The translations under genes and the position numbers were made by a program. The notes under the pieces were generated by a model. The model did not search any database, was not told where the DNA came from, and worked only from the letters and a program-made list of their open reading frames with translations. A DNA stretch of 64,000 bases from positions 62,001-126,000 of the forward strand of contig NZ_JACHGB010000008.1 in the NCBI RefSeq assembly GCF_014202215.1. The letters are read 5' to 3'. This DNA comes from Quisquiliibacterium transsilvanicum (GTDB taxonomy: Bacteria; Pseudomonadota; Gammaproteobacteria; Burkholderiales; Burkholderiaceae_E). This document shows positions 57,441-64,000 of this stretch, one piece after another; positions within the stretch are counted from its first letter, which is position 1, and every line of letters begins with the position of its first letter.

Positions 57441-57793
57441 GAGGATGTTCCTTTTCCGTCGTCTAGACTGACCAGCACGGCCGCATTGGCGATGATGATG
57501 GCGTCGCCCCCGCCCTCGGCGGGAATCTCGAGCCCGCCCTTCACCGCGGTGACCGTGACCGTGCCGTAGGGAAGCTCCGCGGCCACCGCCTTCGTGTCGA
57601 CCGCAGCGGGGTCGGGCACGCCGATGGTGACGTCGACGAACATGTCGTGCGGGGTCTTGCCGACCATGCGGAAGAAGCCGAGGCTGCTGTGGCGGATCGC
57701 GTCGGATACCGCGCGCCGCGCCGCCTTGGTGGCGTCCCGGCCGTGGACGTCGACGCCCATGCCCATCTCGGTGATGCAGCGGATGCGTGCCAT
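57437..57793 (-). CDS. Lin0512-family protein, hypothetical
   Basis: A 118-residue member of the Lin0512 family of unknown function: MARIRCITEMGMGVDVHGRDATKAARRAV, LPYGTVTVTAVKGGLEIP and GDAIIIANAAVLVSLDDG. The family is small, likely forming a compact oligomer. It is coupled to the IlvD/Edd-type dehydratase gene by an ATGA overlap, so it may bind or assist that enzyme or its substrate. No ribosome site is obvious before its ATG. Confidence 0.8.
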   Translation of the reverse strand: MARIRCITEMGMGVDVHGRDATKAARRAVSDAIRHSSLGFFRMVGKTPHDMFVDVTIGVPDPAAVDTKAVAAELPYGTVTVTAVKGGLEIPAEGGGDAIIIANAAVLVSLDDGKGTSS

Positions 57794-57981
57794 GGAGGGT
57801 GACGGGTCGAGTGGAAGGAAGGACCATCTTCCCCGATTGCGCCGTCGCGCGGAAGCGCGCGCGGTCCGGCAACCGGGCGCCAGGCAGGCTCCGAGGTCCG
57901 GCAATCCGGCAGGGCAGGACGCGGCGCCCGGCAGTCCAATGTGACGGTCGCCGCCATCCCAGGCGGATCCGTCCCGCCTGG

Positions 57982-58287
57982 TCACCCGGGCTGCGGCCCG
58001 TCGTAGCCCTCGACGATCACCAGGTCGGCAGTGGACACCGGCTCGCGAAGGCGCAGCGCGGCCTGATACTCCGCAGAGTGCCAGCACGCGACGGCAGCAT
58101 CGTAGGAGGGGAACTCGATCACGACGTTGCGCGCCCGGGTCCTTCCCTCGGGGTTCTCGTACCGCCCCCCGCGCGCGAGGAAGCGCGCGCCGTGGCTGGC
58201 GAATACGGCGGCGTTCGCCGCGACGTAAGCCTTGTAGCGCTCCGCGTCGTCGACGTCGACATGAACCATCCAGTAGCCCTTGCTCAT
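57982..58287 (-). CDS. DUF1330 family protein
   Basis: A 101-residue ferredoxin-like dimer of the DUF1330 family, related to dimeric alpha+beta barrel proteins: GYWMVHVDVDDAERYKAYVAANA, RARNVVIEFPSYDAAVACWHSAEYQAAL. Function unknown. A GGAGGAG site precedes the ATG. It is divergent from the second crotonase gene. Confidence 0.9.
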   Translation of the reverse strand: MSKGYWMVHVDVDDAERYKAYVAANAAVFASHGARFLARGGRYENPEGRTRARNVVIEFPSYDAAVACWHSAEYQAALRLREPVSTADLVIVEGYDGPQPG

Positions 58288-58488
58288 GGAAACTCCTCCC
58301 TTGCCCGCAGGCAGGCGCCGCGCTCCTGACCGAGCCCGCCACACTCCACCACAGTCCCGACGACTATAGCCCCGAGCGCACCGGCGTACGATTCCGAACG
58401 TTCCCCGCTTGACCCGCCCCCGGCCATTGCCGAGACTCGGCGTCACGATCAACCATTCTCCCGAAGCAGCCTCAAAGGAAAGCAAGAC

Positions 58489-59277
58489 ATGTTCAAGGAC
58501 CGATATGGCGACGTCGCCGCCAGCATGCAGGATCACGTGGTCACGCTGGAAATCCAGCGCCCGCCGCACAACTTCTTCGACCATGCGCTGATCCGCGACA
58601 TCGCCGACGCGCTGCGCGACATCGACGAAACCCCCGAGGCGCGGGTGACGATGCTCTGCGCCCAGGGCAAGTCCTTCTGCGCCGGCGCCAATTTCGCCCC
58701 GGGGCAGTCCTCGGTGCTCGACAGTTCGTCGCCCCGGGGCCGCAATCCGCTTTACGAGGAGGCGGTGCGGCTGTTCTCGAACAAGAAGCCGGTCATCGCG
58801 GTTGTCCAGGGCCCCGCGATCGGCGGCGGCCTGGGCCTGGCGGTGTTCGCGGACTTCCGCTTCGCGAGCCCGGAAGCGCGCTTCGCGGCCAACTTCGTCA
58901 AGCTCGGAATCCATCCCGGCTTCGGGCTGACCTACACGCTGCCGCGCCTGATGGGCGAGCAGCGCGCCGCCGAGATGTTCATGACCGGCGACCGGATCGA
59001 TGGCGAGACCGCGCACCGCTGGGGCCTGGTCGACCGGCTGGTGCCGGGGGAACAGCTGCGCGACGAGGCATTCAAGTTCGCGCGCTCGATCGCGGTCAAT
59101 GCGCCGCTGGCGGTGCAGTCCACCCGCCTGACCCTGCGCCGCGAGATGGCCGCCCGCGTCGAGGCGCAGACCGACCGCGAAGGCGCCGAGCAGTCCTGGC
59201 TGGCCCGCACCGAGGACCACAAGGAAGGCGTCCGCTCGGTCGGGGCGCGCGAGCCGGGCCGGTTCAACGCGCGCTGA
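58489..59277 (+). CDS. crotonase-fold enoyl-CoA hydratase-like protein
   Basis: A 262-residue crotonase-fold protein: RPPHNFFDHALI, oxyanion loop GKSFCAGANFAPG, GPAIGGGLGLAVFADFRFAS. The two canonical glutamates are missing: the GGGCE site reads GGGLG and the PE site is NFVKLG. It therefore belongs to the non-canonical branch, maybe a hydratase-like or isomerase protein of a side pathway. The ATG at 58489 lies 9 bases after AAAGGA. It is convergent with the membrane protein gene. Confidence 0.87.
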   Translation: MFKDRYGDVAASMQDHVVTLEIQRPPHNFFDHALIRDIADALRDIDETPEARVTMLCAQGKSFCAGANFAPGQSSVLDSSSPRGRNPLYEEAVRLFSNKKPVIAVVQGPAIGGGLGLAVFADFRFASPEARFAANFVKLGIHPGFGLTYTLPRLMGEQRAAEMFMTGDRIDGETAHRWGLVDRLVPGEQLRDEAFKFARSIAVNAPLAVQSTRLTLRREMAARVEAQTDREGAEQSWLARTEDHKEGVRSVGAREPGRFNAR

Positions 59278-59316
59278 GCGTCGGGCCTCCAGGCGCGCCG
59301 AGCGCCGGGTCTGGTC

Positions 59317-59338
59317 CGCGCCCCTCCCCTGGGGCGCG
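59317..59338. terminator. hairpin between second crotonase and membrane protein genes
   Basis: An 8-bp perfect stem CGCGCCCC / GGGGCGCG with a 6-base loop between convergent genes. No T-run. Confidence 0.45.
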
Positions 59339-59352
59339 CGCCAGGCCCACGA

Positions 59353-59868
59353 TCAGTCCCCGTCTCGGGCCGCCGCCCAGGCGCACATCAGCAGAAAGCC
59401 GATGATCAGCAGCCACTTGAGCCAGGCAGCGCCCGCCGACGCCGCATAGACCAGCGGCATGCCGAAGCGCGGCACCTCGGTGAGCCAACAGTGCAACGCG
59501 TTTTCCAGCGCGTCCAGGAGCGCGGCGGCCGGCAGCAGCCAGGTTCCGATCCTTCGATACCCTGCGCCCCGGCCGCCGAAGATCCCGGTCCGCGTCGACA
59601 GGAGGTAGCCGAAGGCCCCGTAGGCGGCCAGCAGCGCATAGTCCACCGGCAGGTGGCTGCGATAGCGGGCGAGCTCCGCGTCCGACCAGAAGTGGACGAT
59701 CTCGCCGAACGCCCGCGGAGTCCAGGCGAGTTGCAGCGCCAGCGCGCCAGGCGACAGTGGCGACAGGTGCCAGGCCAGGCCCGCGAACAACGCGAGTGCG
59801 ACCAACCCAGAAATCCAGACCGGCAGGCGCGATGCGCCAGGCGCGCAGCGGTGTCCGTAGAGGTTCAT
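59353..59868 (-). CDS. small integral membrane protein, hypothetical
   Basis: A 171-residue protein with four predicted membrane helices: LPVWISGLVALALFAGLAW, YALLAAYGAFGYLL, WLLPAAALLDALENALHCWL and AWLKWLLIIGFLLMCAWAA. I recognise no family. The start at 59868 gives MNLYGHRC before the first helix. It is divergent from the small exported protein gene. Confidence 0.72.
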   Translation of the reverse strand: MNLYGHRCAPGASRLPVWISGLVALALFAGLAWHLSPLSPGALALQLAWTPRAFGEIVHFWSDAELARYRSHLPVDYALLAAYGAFGYLLSTRTGIFGGRGAGYRRIGTWLLPAAALLDALENALHCWLTEVPRFGMPLVYAASAGAAWLKWLLIIGFLLMCAWAAARDGD

Positions 59869-60001
59869 TCCTGCCGGGTCTCCTGACCGATGTAACCGCC
59901 GCAACGATAATCCAGTGCGGCACCTCTCGGCCGCACTGCCTTGACCCGGCCTGCACCTTTCCGGAGACTCGCCGCATTCGCCACAACCGGGGGAGCGCAG
60001 G

Positions 60002-60367
60002 ATGCGCAGCTACGATCGGGTTCAAGCCGGACAGCGAGGGCCAGGCATTCTCGCAGCGCTCGCATGCGCGGCGCTGCTGTCGATGACGGCCCTGGCGGCC
60101 CGGGCCGCATCCGGCCCCGAGGCCGCCTGCAAGGCCCTGGCCGCGCGCGTCGAGCAGGCCGTCAAGCTCAAGAAGCAGGGCACGACGGCCGAAAAGGCCT
60201 TCGCAGAACTCTCCGTCCTGCCCGCTGGCGACGCCGTGCTGCCCGGCGACCAGGCCGCGTACTTCGGGAAGCAGCTGCCCGGCGCGGTGCGCTTTGCCTA
60301 CGTGGCCGGAATGAGCCCCGAGAACGCGGCGGCGTACTACCTGAAACAGTGCCGGATCGGCGCCTGA
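60002..60367 (+). CDS. small exported hypothetical protein
   Basis: A 121-residue protein with a signal peptide (ILAALACAALLSMTALAARA) and a mature helical part of about 80 residues carrying two cysteines, one near the start (EAACKAL) and one near the end (LKQCRIGA), which may form a disulfide in the periplasm. I know no homologue. Confidence 0.7.
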   Translation: MRSYDRVQAGQRGPGILAALACAALLSMTALAARAASGPEAACKALAARVEQAVKLKKQGTTAEKAFAELSVLPAGDAVLPGDQAAYFGKQLPGAVRFAYVAGMSPENAAAYYLKQCRIGA

Positions 60368-60434
60368 GCGCAGCGCGGGCTTCGCTCCACTGCGCCGTGA
60401 TGCGCCTCCCCGGCAGCGCAGCCACAGGTGCCTG

Positions 60435-61064
60435 TCACAGGTCCGGCGCGTAGCGCCGCTCCATGTCCTCGCGCGACTCATAGGGAATTTCCAGCCCCGT
60501 CTGGTCTGCGATCATCTGTCCGATCGTCGGCATCGCCGAGCGGCCCACCTTCGAGGATTCCGACCACAGCTTCGAGCGCAGGAAGGCCTTCGCGCAGTGC
60601 AGGTAGGCTTCCCGCACCGTCACCCTGATCGCGAGCTTCGGCGCGCGGCGCTCCGAGGTGCACAGCGCGATGTCCTCCGACGCGATCGAAAGCGCTGCGC
60701 TGCCGTTGACCCGCAGCGTTTCGTCGAATCCCGGGATCAGGAAGAGCAGCCCCACCTTGCCGGTACTGACGATGTTCTCCAGCGAGTCCAGGCGGTTGTT
60801 GCCCGGCGCGTCGGGGATCAGCAGCCGACCCTGCCCGTCGACCCGCACGAAACCGGGGTCGCCGCCGCGCGGCGAAGCGTCGGCATTGCAGGCGTCGTCA
60901 CAGGTGGACACGATGACAAAGGGCGACAGGCCGATGAAGCGCCTGCAGTGCGCGTCGAGGAAACCGATCTGCTTGCTGCGCACCCGCTCGCTGGGCTGGG
61001 CGTAGAGCTGTCGCAGGGCGTCGACGGTGTCGATCTGCATCGGGTGGTCCGGGCGATCAGGCAT
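60435..61064 (-). CDS. PPOX-class FMN-binding protein, MSMEG_1061-like
   Basis: A 209-residue protein of the pyridoxamine 5'-phosphate oxidase superfamily, closest by eye to the MSMEG_1061 FMN subgroup: FIGLSPFVIVSTCDDACNADASPRGGDPGFVRV, LLIPDAPGNNRLDSLENIVSTGKVGLLFLIPGFDETLRVNG and LHCAKAFLRSKLW. Probably an FMN-dependent oxidoreductase. The ATG at 61064 lies within the end of the WS/DGAT gene, an overlap of 8 bases. Confidence 0.85.
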   Translation of the reverse strand: MPDRPDHPMQIDTVDALRQLYAQPSERVRSKQIGFLDAHCRRFIGLSPFVIVSTCDDACNADASPRGGDPGFVRVDGQGRLLIPDAPGNNRLDSLENIVSTGKVGLLFLIPGFDETLRVNGSAALSIASEDIALCTSERRAPKLAIRVTVREAYLHCAKAFLRSKLWSESSKVGRSAMPTIGQMIADQTGLEIPYESREDMERRYAPDL

Positions 61065-62544
61065 CGGGATTGCGCCTCCTCGGGGCACTTGCAGCCGCTG
61101 CCGCGGGCTTGCGGGTCGCGGGCTGACCCTGGCCCTTGGCGCGGCGGGCGGCTGCGAGCATCGTCACGAACTCTTTCTGGAACCGTTGCGTGATGGTCTC
61201 GGGGTCGGGCACGAGGTGCGCGTCGGCGACGATTGCAAGCGTGGCTTTGCCGCGGTAGCTGAGGATGCTGATGCCCATGCCGAGGTGCTCGCCGGGGTGC
61301 GGTACCCAGAACATCACCCGCTCGATCGGCACGCCGGCCACGTGGAGCGTCTGCGGCGGGCCCATCACGTTGGTCATCACGACGCTCGCCTTGCTGCTCA
61401 GCATCGACGACGGGATGTCCGAAACCGCCTTCGGCGTGCGACCGAAGATGTCGAACAGCACCCGCATCGCCATCGGCTCGGGCGAGCGCTTCAAGGCGTC
61501 CATGTTCTCCTTGGTCACGCGCAGCCTCGCCATCGGTGTCCTGGCCGCGACGGCAAGCTCGAGCAGCACCAGGCCGAAGTCGTTGCCCAGTTCCAGCGCA
61601 CGCTCCGGCGGCCGCAGGTCGACCGGCACCATTGCACGCAGCGTCGTGTGCTCGACGTCGACGCCGCGCTTCTTCAGGTAGGCACGCAGCGCGCCGGTCA
61701 TGCCGGCCACCAGCACGTCGTTGACCTTCGCACCGGCCAGCGCACCGATCGCCTTCACGTCGTCGATCGCCACCGGCTCCGACCAGGCGACGCGCTTGGC
61801 GAGCGAGAAATCGCCCTTGAACGGCGATCGCGGATCGTCGCGCTTGAGCAGTTCGGTCAGCAGCATGCCCGCGCCGCCGGCGAGAAGCGCGGCGCGGTCG
61901 ATCAGCGCCTGCGGATGCCGGACCGCGTCGACGACCGTGCTCGCGGTCGAGACGGCCGCCCGTCTGGCCCCTACCAGCAGATCGAAGGCCGGGTCGAGCC
62001 AGCCGCTGTCCCGATCGCCGTCGCCGTCGCCGTCGGCGATGGGCGCCGCCGCGGCCTTGCCCCGGCGTCCCGGCGCAGCCGGCGTCATGTCATACAGGCG
62101 CATGGACAGCGCCGCCATCGAAGTGCCATCCCCCATGCAGTGATGGAAGCGCGTGACGAGAGCGCTGCCGCCGTCGACGCCGTCGATGACGTGCACCTGC
62201 CACAGCGGCTGCAGGCGGTCGAGCGGCGTGCTCACGATGTCGTTGAGCAGCTCCGTCAGGGCGCGCCTGCCCCCCGGCGGGGGCAGTGCCACATGGTGCA
62301 GGTGCTGGCCCATGTCGAAGTCCGGCATGTCCTCCCAGTGCGGCGACGGAATCGGCCAGCCATGCTCGACGACCCGCTGTCGGAAACGCGGGAACCCCGC
62401 CAGTCGTTCCGCGTACAGCGCCTTGACCGCGGCGAAGTCGAGCGGCTTGCTCGTCAGCGCCACGCTGGTGACCATCGCCAGGTTGGCGCGCCCGTCCATG
62501 TGGTACCAGGCGGCGTCCACGGGCGCCATCTTGTGCAGCGTCAT
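61057..62544 (-). CDS. wax ester synthase / diacylglycerol acyltransferase (WS/DGAT)
   Basis: A 495-residue acyltransferase esterifying acyl-CoA to alcohols or diacylglycerol. The HHxxxDG active-site motif is intact at H134-H135-x3-D139-G140, followed by GTSMAAL; further family segments are KVNDVLVAGMTGALRAYL, NDFGLVLLEL and NVMGPPQTLHVAG. Such enzymes form storage lipids (wax esters or TAG) in some bacteria. The start at 62544 gives MTLHKMAPVDAAWYHMD. A short GDGDGD run lies in a linker. Confidence 0.93.
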   Translation of the reverse strand: MTLHKMAPVDAAWYHMDGRANLAMVTSVALTSKPLDFAAVKALYAERLAGFPRFRQRVVEHGWPIPSPHWEDMPDFDMGQHLHHVALPPPGGRRALTELLNDIVSTPLDRLQPLWQVHVIDGVDGGSALVTRFHHCMGDGTSMAALSMRLYDMTPAAPGRRGKAAAAPIADGDGDGDRDSGWLDPAFDLLVGARRAAVSTASTVVDAVRHPQALIDRAALLAGGAGMLLTELLKRDDPRSPFKGDFSLAKRVAWSEPVAIDDVKAIGALAGAKVNDVLVAGMTGALRAYLKKRGVDVEHTTLRAMVPVDLRPPERALELGNDFGLVLLELAVAARTPMARLRVTKENMDALKRSPEPMAMRVLFDIFGRTPKAVSDIPSSMLSSKASVVMTNVMGPPQTLHVAGVPIERVMFWVPHPGEHLGMGISILSYRGKATLAIVADAHLVPDPETITQRFQKEFVTMLAAARRAKGQGQPATRKPAAAAASAPRRRNPDA

Positions 62545-62785
62545 CTCGCACCTCCCGGGCTGGCTTCGCGCTCTCCCCGCCGGTGCGGCCAAGGGTCTTC
62601 AGGCGATCTGCCACTCACGTTCGAAAGAAACAGTAGCTTCGGCGGCGGGCGCTGTCGACCGGTCTGCTGTGATGCGGCGCTTTCCGGGACGCCACCTCGC
62701 AAACCGGATCCCCGCCCGATCCCGCTCGGTTCACCGCAAGGACAGCTTCCGGTATCGTCGACCCACATTTCCAGGACGCCACGCC

Positions 62786-64000
62786 ATGCAGAACACAGGA
62801 CTCGACACCCCGCCGGTCTCCCCGGCACGCCCATCGGCCACGCTGGTCGTCGTTCGCGACGCTGCAGGCGGCCCCGAGGTTCTGATGCTGCGCCGCGCGG
62901 AACGCGGCGATCGAGCCAGCGGCGCCTGGGTCTTCCCGGGCGGCCTGCTCGACGCGCGCGACCGCGACTGGCACTGCCACTGCGCGGGCGTCGATGACGC
63001 CGTGGCCAGCGCGCAGCTCGGCATGGCGGCCGGCGGGCTCGACTATCATGTCGCCGCGATCCGCGAGTGCTTCGAGGAATCCGGCCTGCTGCTGGCCTGC
63101 GACGCGAACGGCCAGCTCGTGTCGACCGAGGGCGAGCTGGGCCGGCAACTGCAGGCCTGGCGCCTGCCGCTGCACCGGGGCGAGCGCACCATGGGCGAAC
63201 TCTGCGAAGCCTTCGGCCTGCGCCTCGCAGTGGAGCGCCTCGCCTATCACACCCGCTGGGTGACGCCCGGCGTCCGCCCCAAGCGCTGGGACGCGCGCTT
63301 CTTCTTCGCCGAGGCGCCGCCGTCCCAGACGTCGGCGCACGACGAGGTCGAGATCGTCGAGCAGCTCTGGCTGCGGCCCGCGGATGCGCTGGCCCGCGGC
63401 GACGACATGAAGATGCTCACACCCACCCGCACCACGCTGGAGACCATGACCCGCTTCGGCTCGGTGGCCGAGCTGCTGGACCACGTGCGCACGCCGCGCC
63501 GCACTGCGCTGCAGGTGCCGCGCGTGGCCATCGGCCGCCATGGCATGCAGCCAGTGGGTCCGGCCGACCACGCGTGGGCGGAGATCGGGCTGCTCGACCC
63601 GCTGGGCCATGGCACCGCCGCCTACGAGATCGTTCCAGAGCGGCCGGTGCGCCTGTCGCTGCGCATCATCCGCGTGACCGCGCCGAATCCAGGCGTGATG
63701 ACCGGCCCCGGCACCAACAGCTACCTGGTCGGCGCCGCCGACGGCAGCGCCTGGGCCGCGATCGATCCCGGCCCGGATGACGAAGTGCATCTGGACCGCC
63801 TGGTGGCCACGGCGCCCGGACCGATCCGCTGGATCCTGGTCACGCACACCCACATCGACCATTCACCCGGCGCCGTCAGGCTGAAGGCGAAGACCGGCGC
63901 CGAGGTCCTGGGACAGTTCGCGCGCCATCGCGCCAACCAGGACCAGAGCTTCGCGCCCGACCGCGAACTCCAGGGCGGCGACGGGCTGGAGATCGGACCG
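62786..64000 (+). CDS. NUDIX hydrolase - MBL-fold fusion (3' end cut off)
   Basis: An open reading frame of at least 405 codons, running off the right edge. Residues 15-225 form a NUDIX domain with the GGLLDARDRDW start, an insertion, and the box end RECFEESG at 93-100. From about 280 a metallo-beta-lactamase-fold domain follows, with MTGPGTNSYLV and the metal site HTHIDH at 354-359. Similar fusions are annotated in betaproteobacteria as MBL-fold hydrolases; substrate unknown, possibly CoA or nucleotide-derived pyrophosphates. It is divergent from the WS/DGAT gene. Confidence 0.88.
   Translation, partial: MQNTGLDTPPVSPARPSATLVVVRDAAGGPEVLMLRRAERGDRASGAWVFPGGLLDARDRDWHCHCAGVDDAVASAQLGMAAGGLDYHVAAIRECFEESGLLLACDANGQLVSTEGELGRQLQAWRLPLHRGERTMGELCEAFGLRLAVERLAYHTRWVTPGVRPKRWDARFFFAEAPPSQTSAHDEVEIVEQLWLRPADALARGDDMKMLTPTRTTLETMTRFGSVAELLDHVRTPRRTALQVPRVAIGRHGMQPVGPADHAWAEIGLLDPLGHGTAAYEIVPERPVRLSLRIIRVTAPNPGVMTGPGTNSYLVGAADGSAWAAIDPGPDDEVHLDRLVATAPGPIRWILVTHTHIDHSPGAVRLKAKTGAEVLGQFARHRANQDQSFAPDRELQGGDGLEIGP

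Noticed and set aside
55740-57569. 609-codon plus-strand frame opposite the dehydratase
   Set aside because: Shadow; the opposite strand codes a full IlvD/Edd enzyme with its cluster cysteines.
61027-62997. 656-codon plus-strand frame opposite the WS/DGAT gene
   Set aside because: Shadow of a well-supported acyltransferase gene.

Overview
The window is a gene-dense, high-GC chromosomal stretch from a Gram-negative bacterium, most likely a betaproteobacterium of the order Burkholderiales. The clues are the order pyrG-kdsA-eno-ftsB, a dapA-bamC-metallohydrolase run near PHP-yciO-trpS, an SOS-controlled lexA-imuA-imuB cassette with a CTGT-N8-ACAG operator, and outer-membrane genes (bamC, kdsA). 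I recognise no rRNA, tRNA, insertion sequence, prophage or CRISPR array. No stretch longer than about 300 bases lacks a gene. Composition looks even, with no obvious foreign island.

Layout. 1-2300: end of a SlyD-like isomerase, a DUF7931 protein, an alanine-rich repeat lipoprotein with a strong terminator, and a metallo-beta-lactamase-fold hydrolase. 2371-5008 (minus): methyltransferase, dapA and bamC, followed by that hydrolase as one unit. 5083-7923: a large membrane PAS/GAF/GGDEF/EAL protein. 7984-11657 (minus): alpha/beta hydrolase, PHP phosphoesterase, yciO, trpS. 11869-13328: gamma-carbonic-anhydrase-like protein and hslO, convergent on ftsB. 13297-17601 (minus): pyrG, kdsA, eno, ftsB. 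17694-18587: a soluble histidine-kinase-like protein lacking its phosphoacceptor histidine. 18685-23174: scoAB, thioesterase, SDR and ETF-ubiquinone oxidoreductase (fatty-acid and ketone-body catabolism). 23306-27207: glycine-rich RRM protein, divergent lexA, imuA, imuB. 27215-32405: DksA-like zinc finger, glpK, and a tightly packed minus-strand unit (small charged protein, arfB, flavoprotein, NTF2-like protein, glycerophosphodiesterase). 32572-35866: a secreted Arg/Asp-rich protein, a membrane protein, nitronate monooxygenase and an SH3b protein. 35934-39741 (minus): hot-dog protein, TauD-like dioxygenase, MGMT, DUF488, murI, CWC protein. 39938-42582: hemerythrin-like protein facing a PPOX plus PPOX-GAF-winged-helix pair. 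42625-47203: DMT transporter, NTF2-like protein, GNAT protein, PAS-PAS-GGDEF cyclase and an exported DsrE protein. 47369-59277: acyl-CoA and efflux genes (two crotonase-fold enzymes, RidA, tandem thioesterases, three MFS transporters, SDR, Lin0512 plus an IlvD/Edd dehydratase, DUF1330). 59353-64000: membrane protein, small exported protein, PPOX flavoprotein overlapping a wax-ester synthase/DGAT, and a NUDIX-MBL fusion that runs off the end.

How the genes fit together. The left third is housekeeping: lysine and cell-wall precursor, nucleotide, LPS (KDO) and glycolytic genes, outer-membrane assembly, translation and SOS mutagenesis. The right half is richer in acyl-CoA metabolism (thioesterases, crotonases, CoA transferase, ETF-QO, WS/DGAT), suggesting a lipid- or aromatic-acid-using lifestyle, together with redox and c-di-GMP sensing. 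Many genes are translationally coupled by ATGA, GTGA, TTGA or TGATG overlaps. Several convergent pairs are separated by strong hairpins. I see no clear-cut new multigene system. The best candidates for something undescribed are the PPOX / PPOX-GAF-winged-helix / hemerythrin locus, the Lin0512-dehydratase pair, the triplicated DVWRA motif in ImuA, and the signalling proteins with altered catalytic residues.
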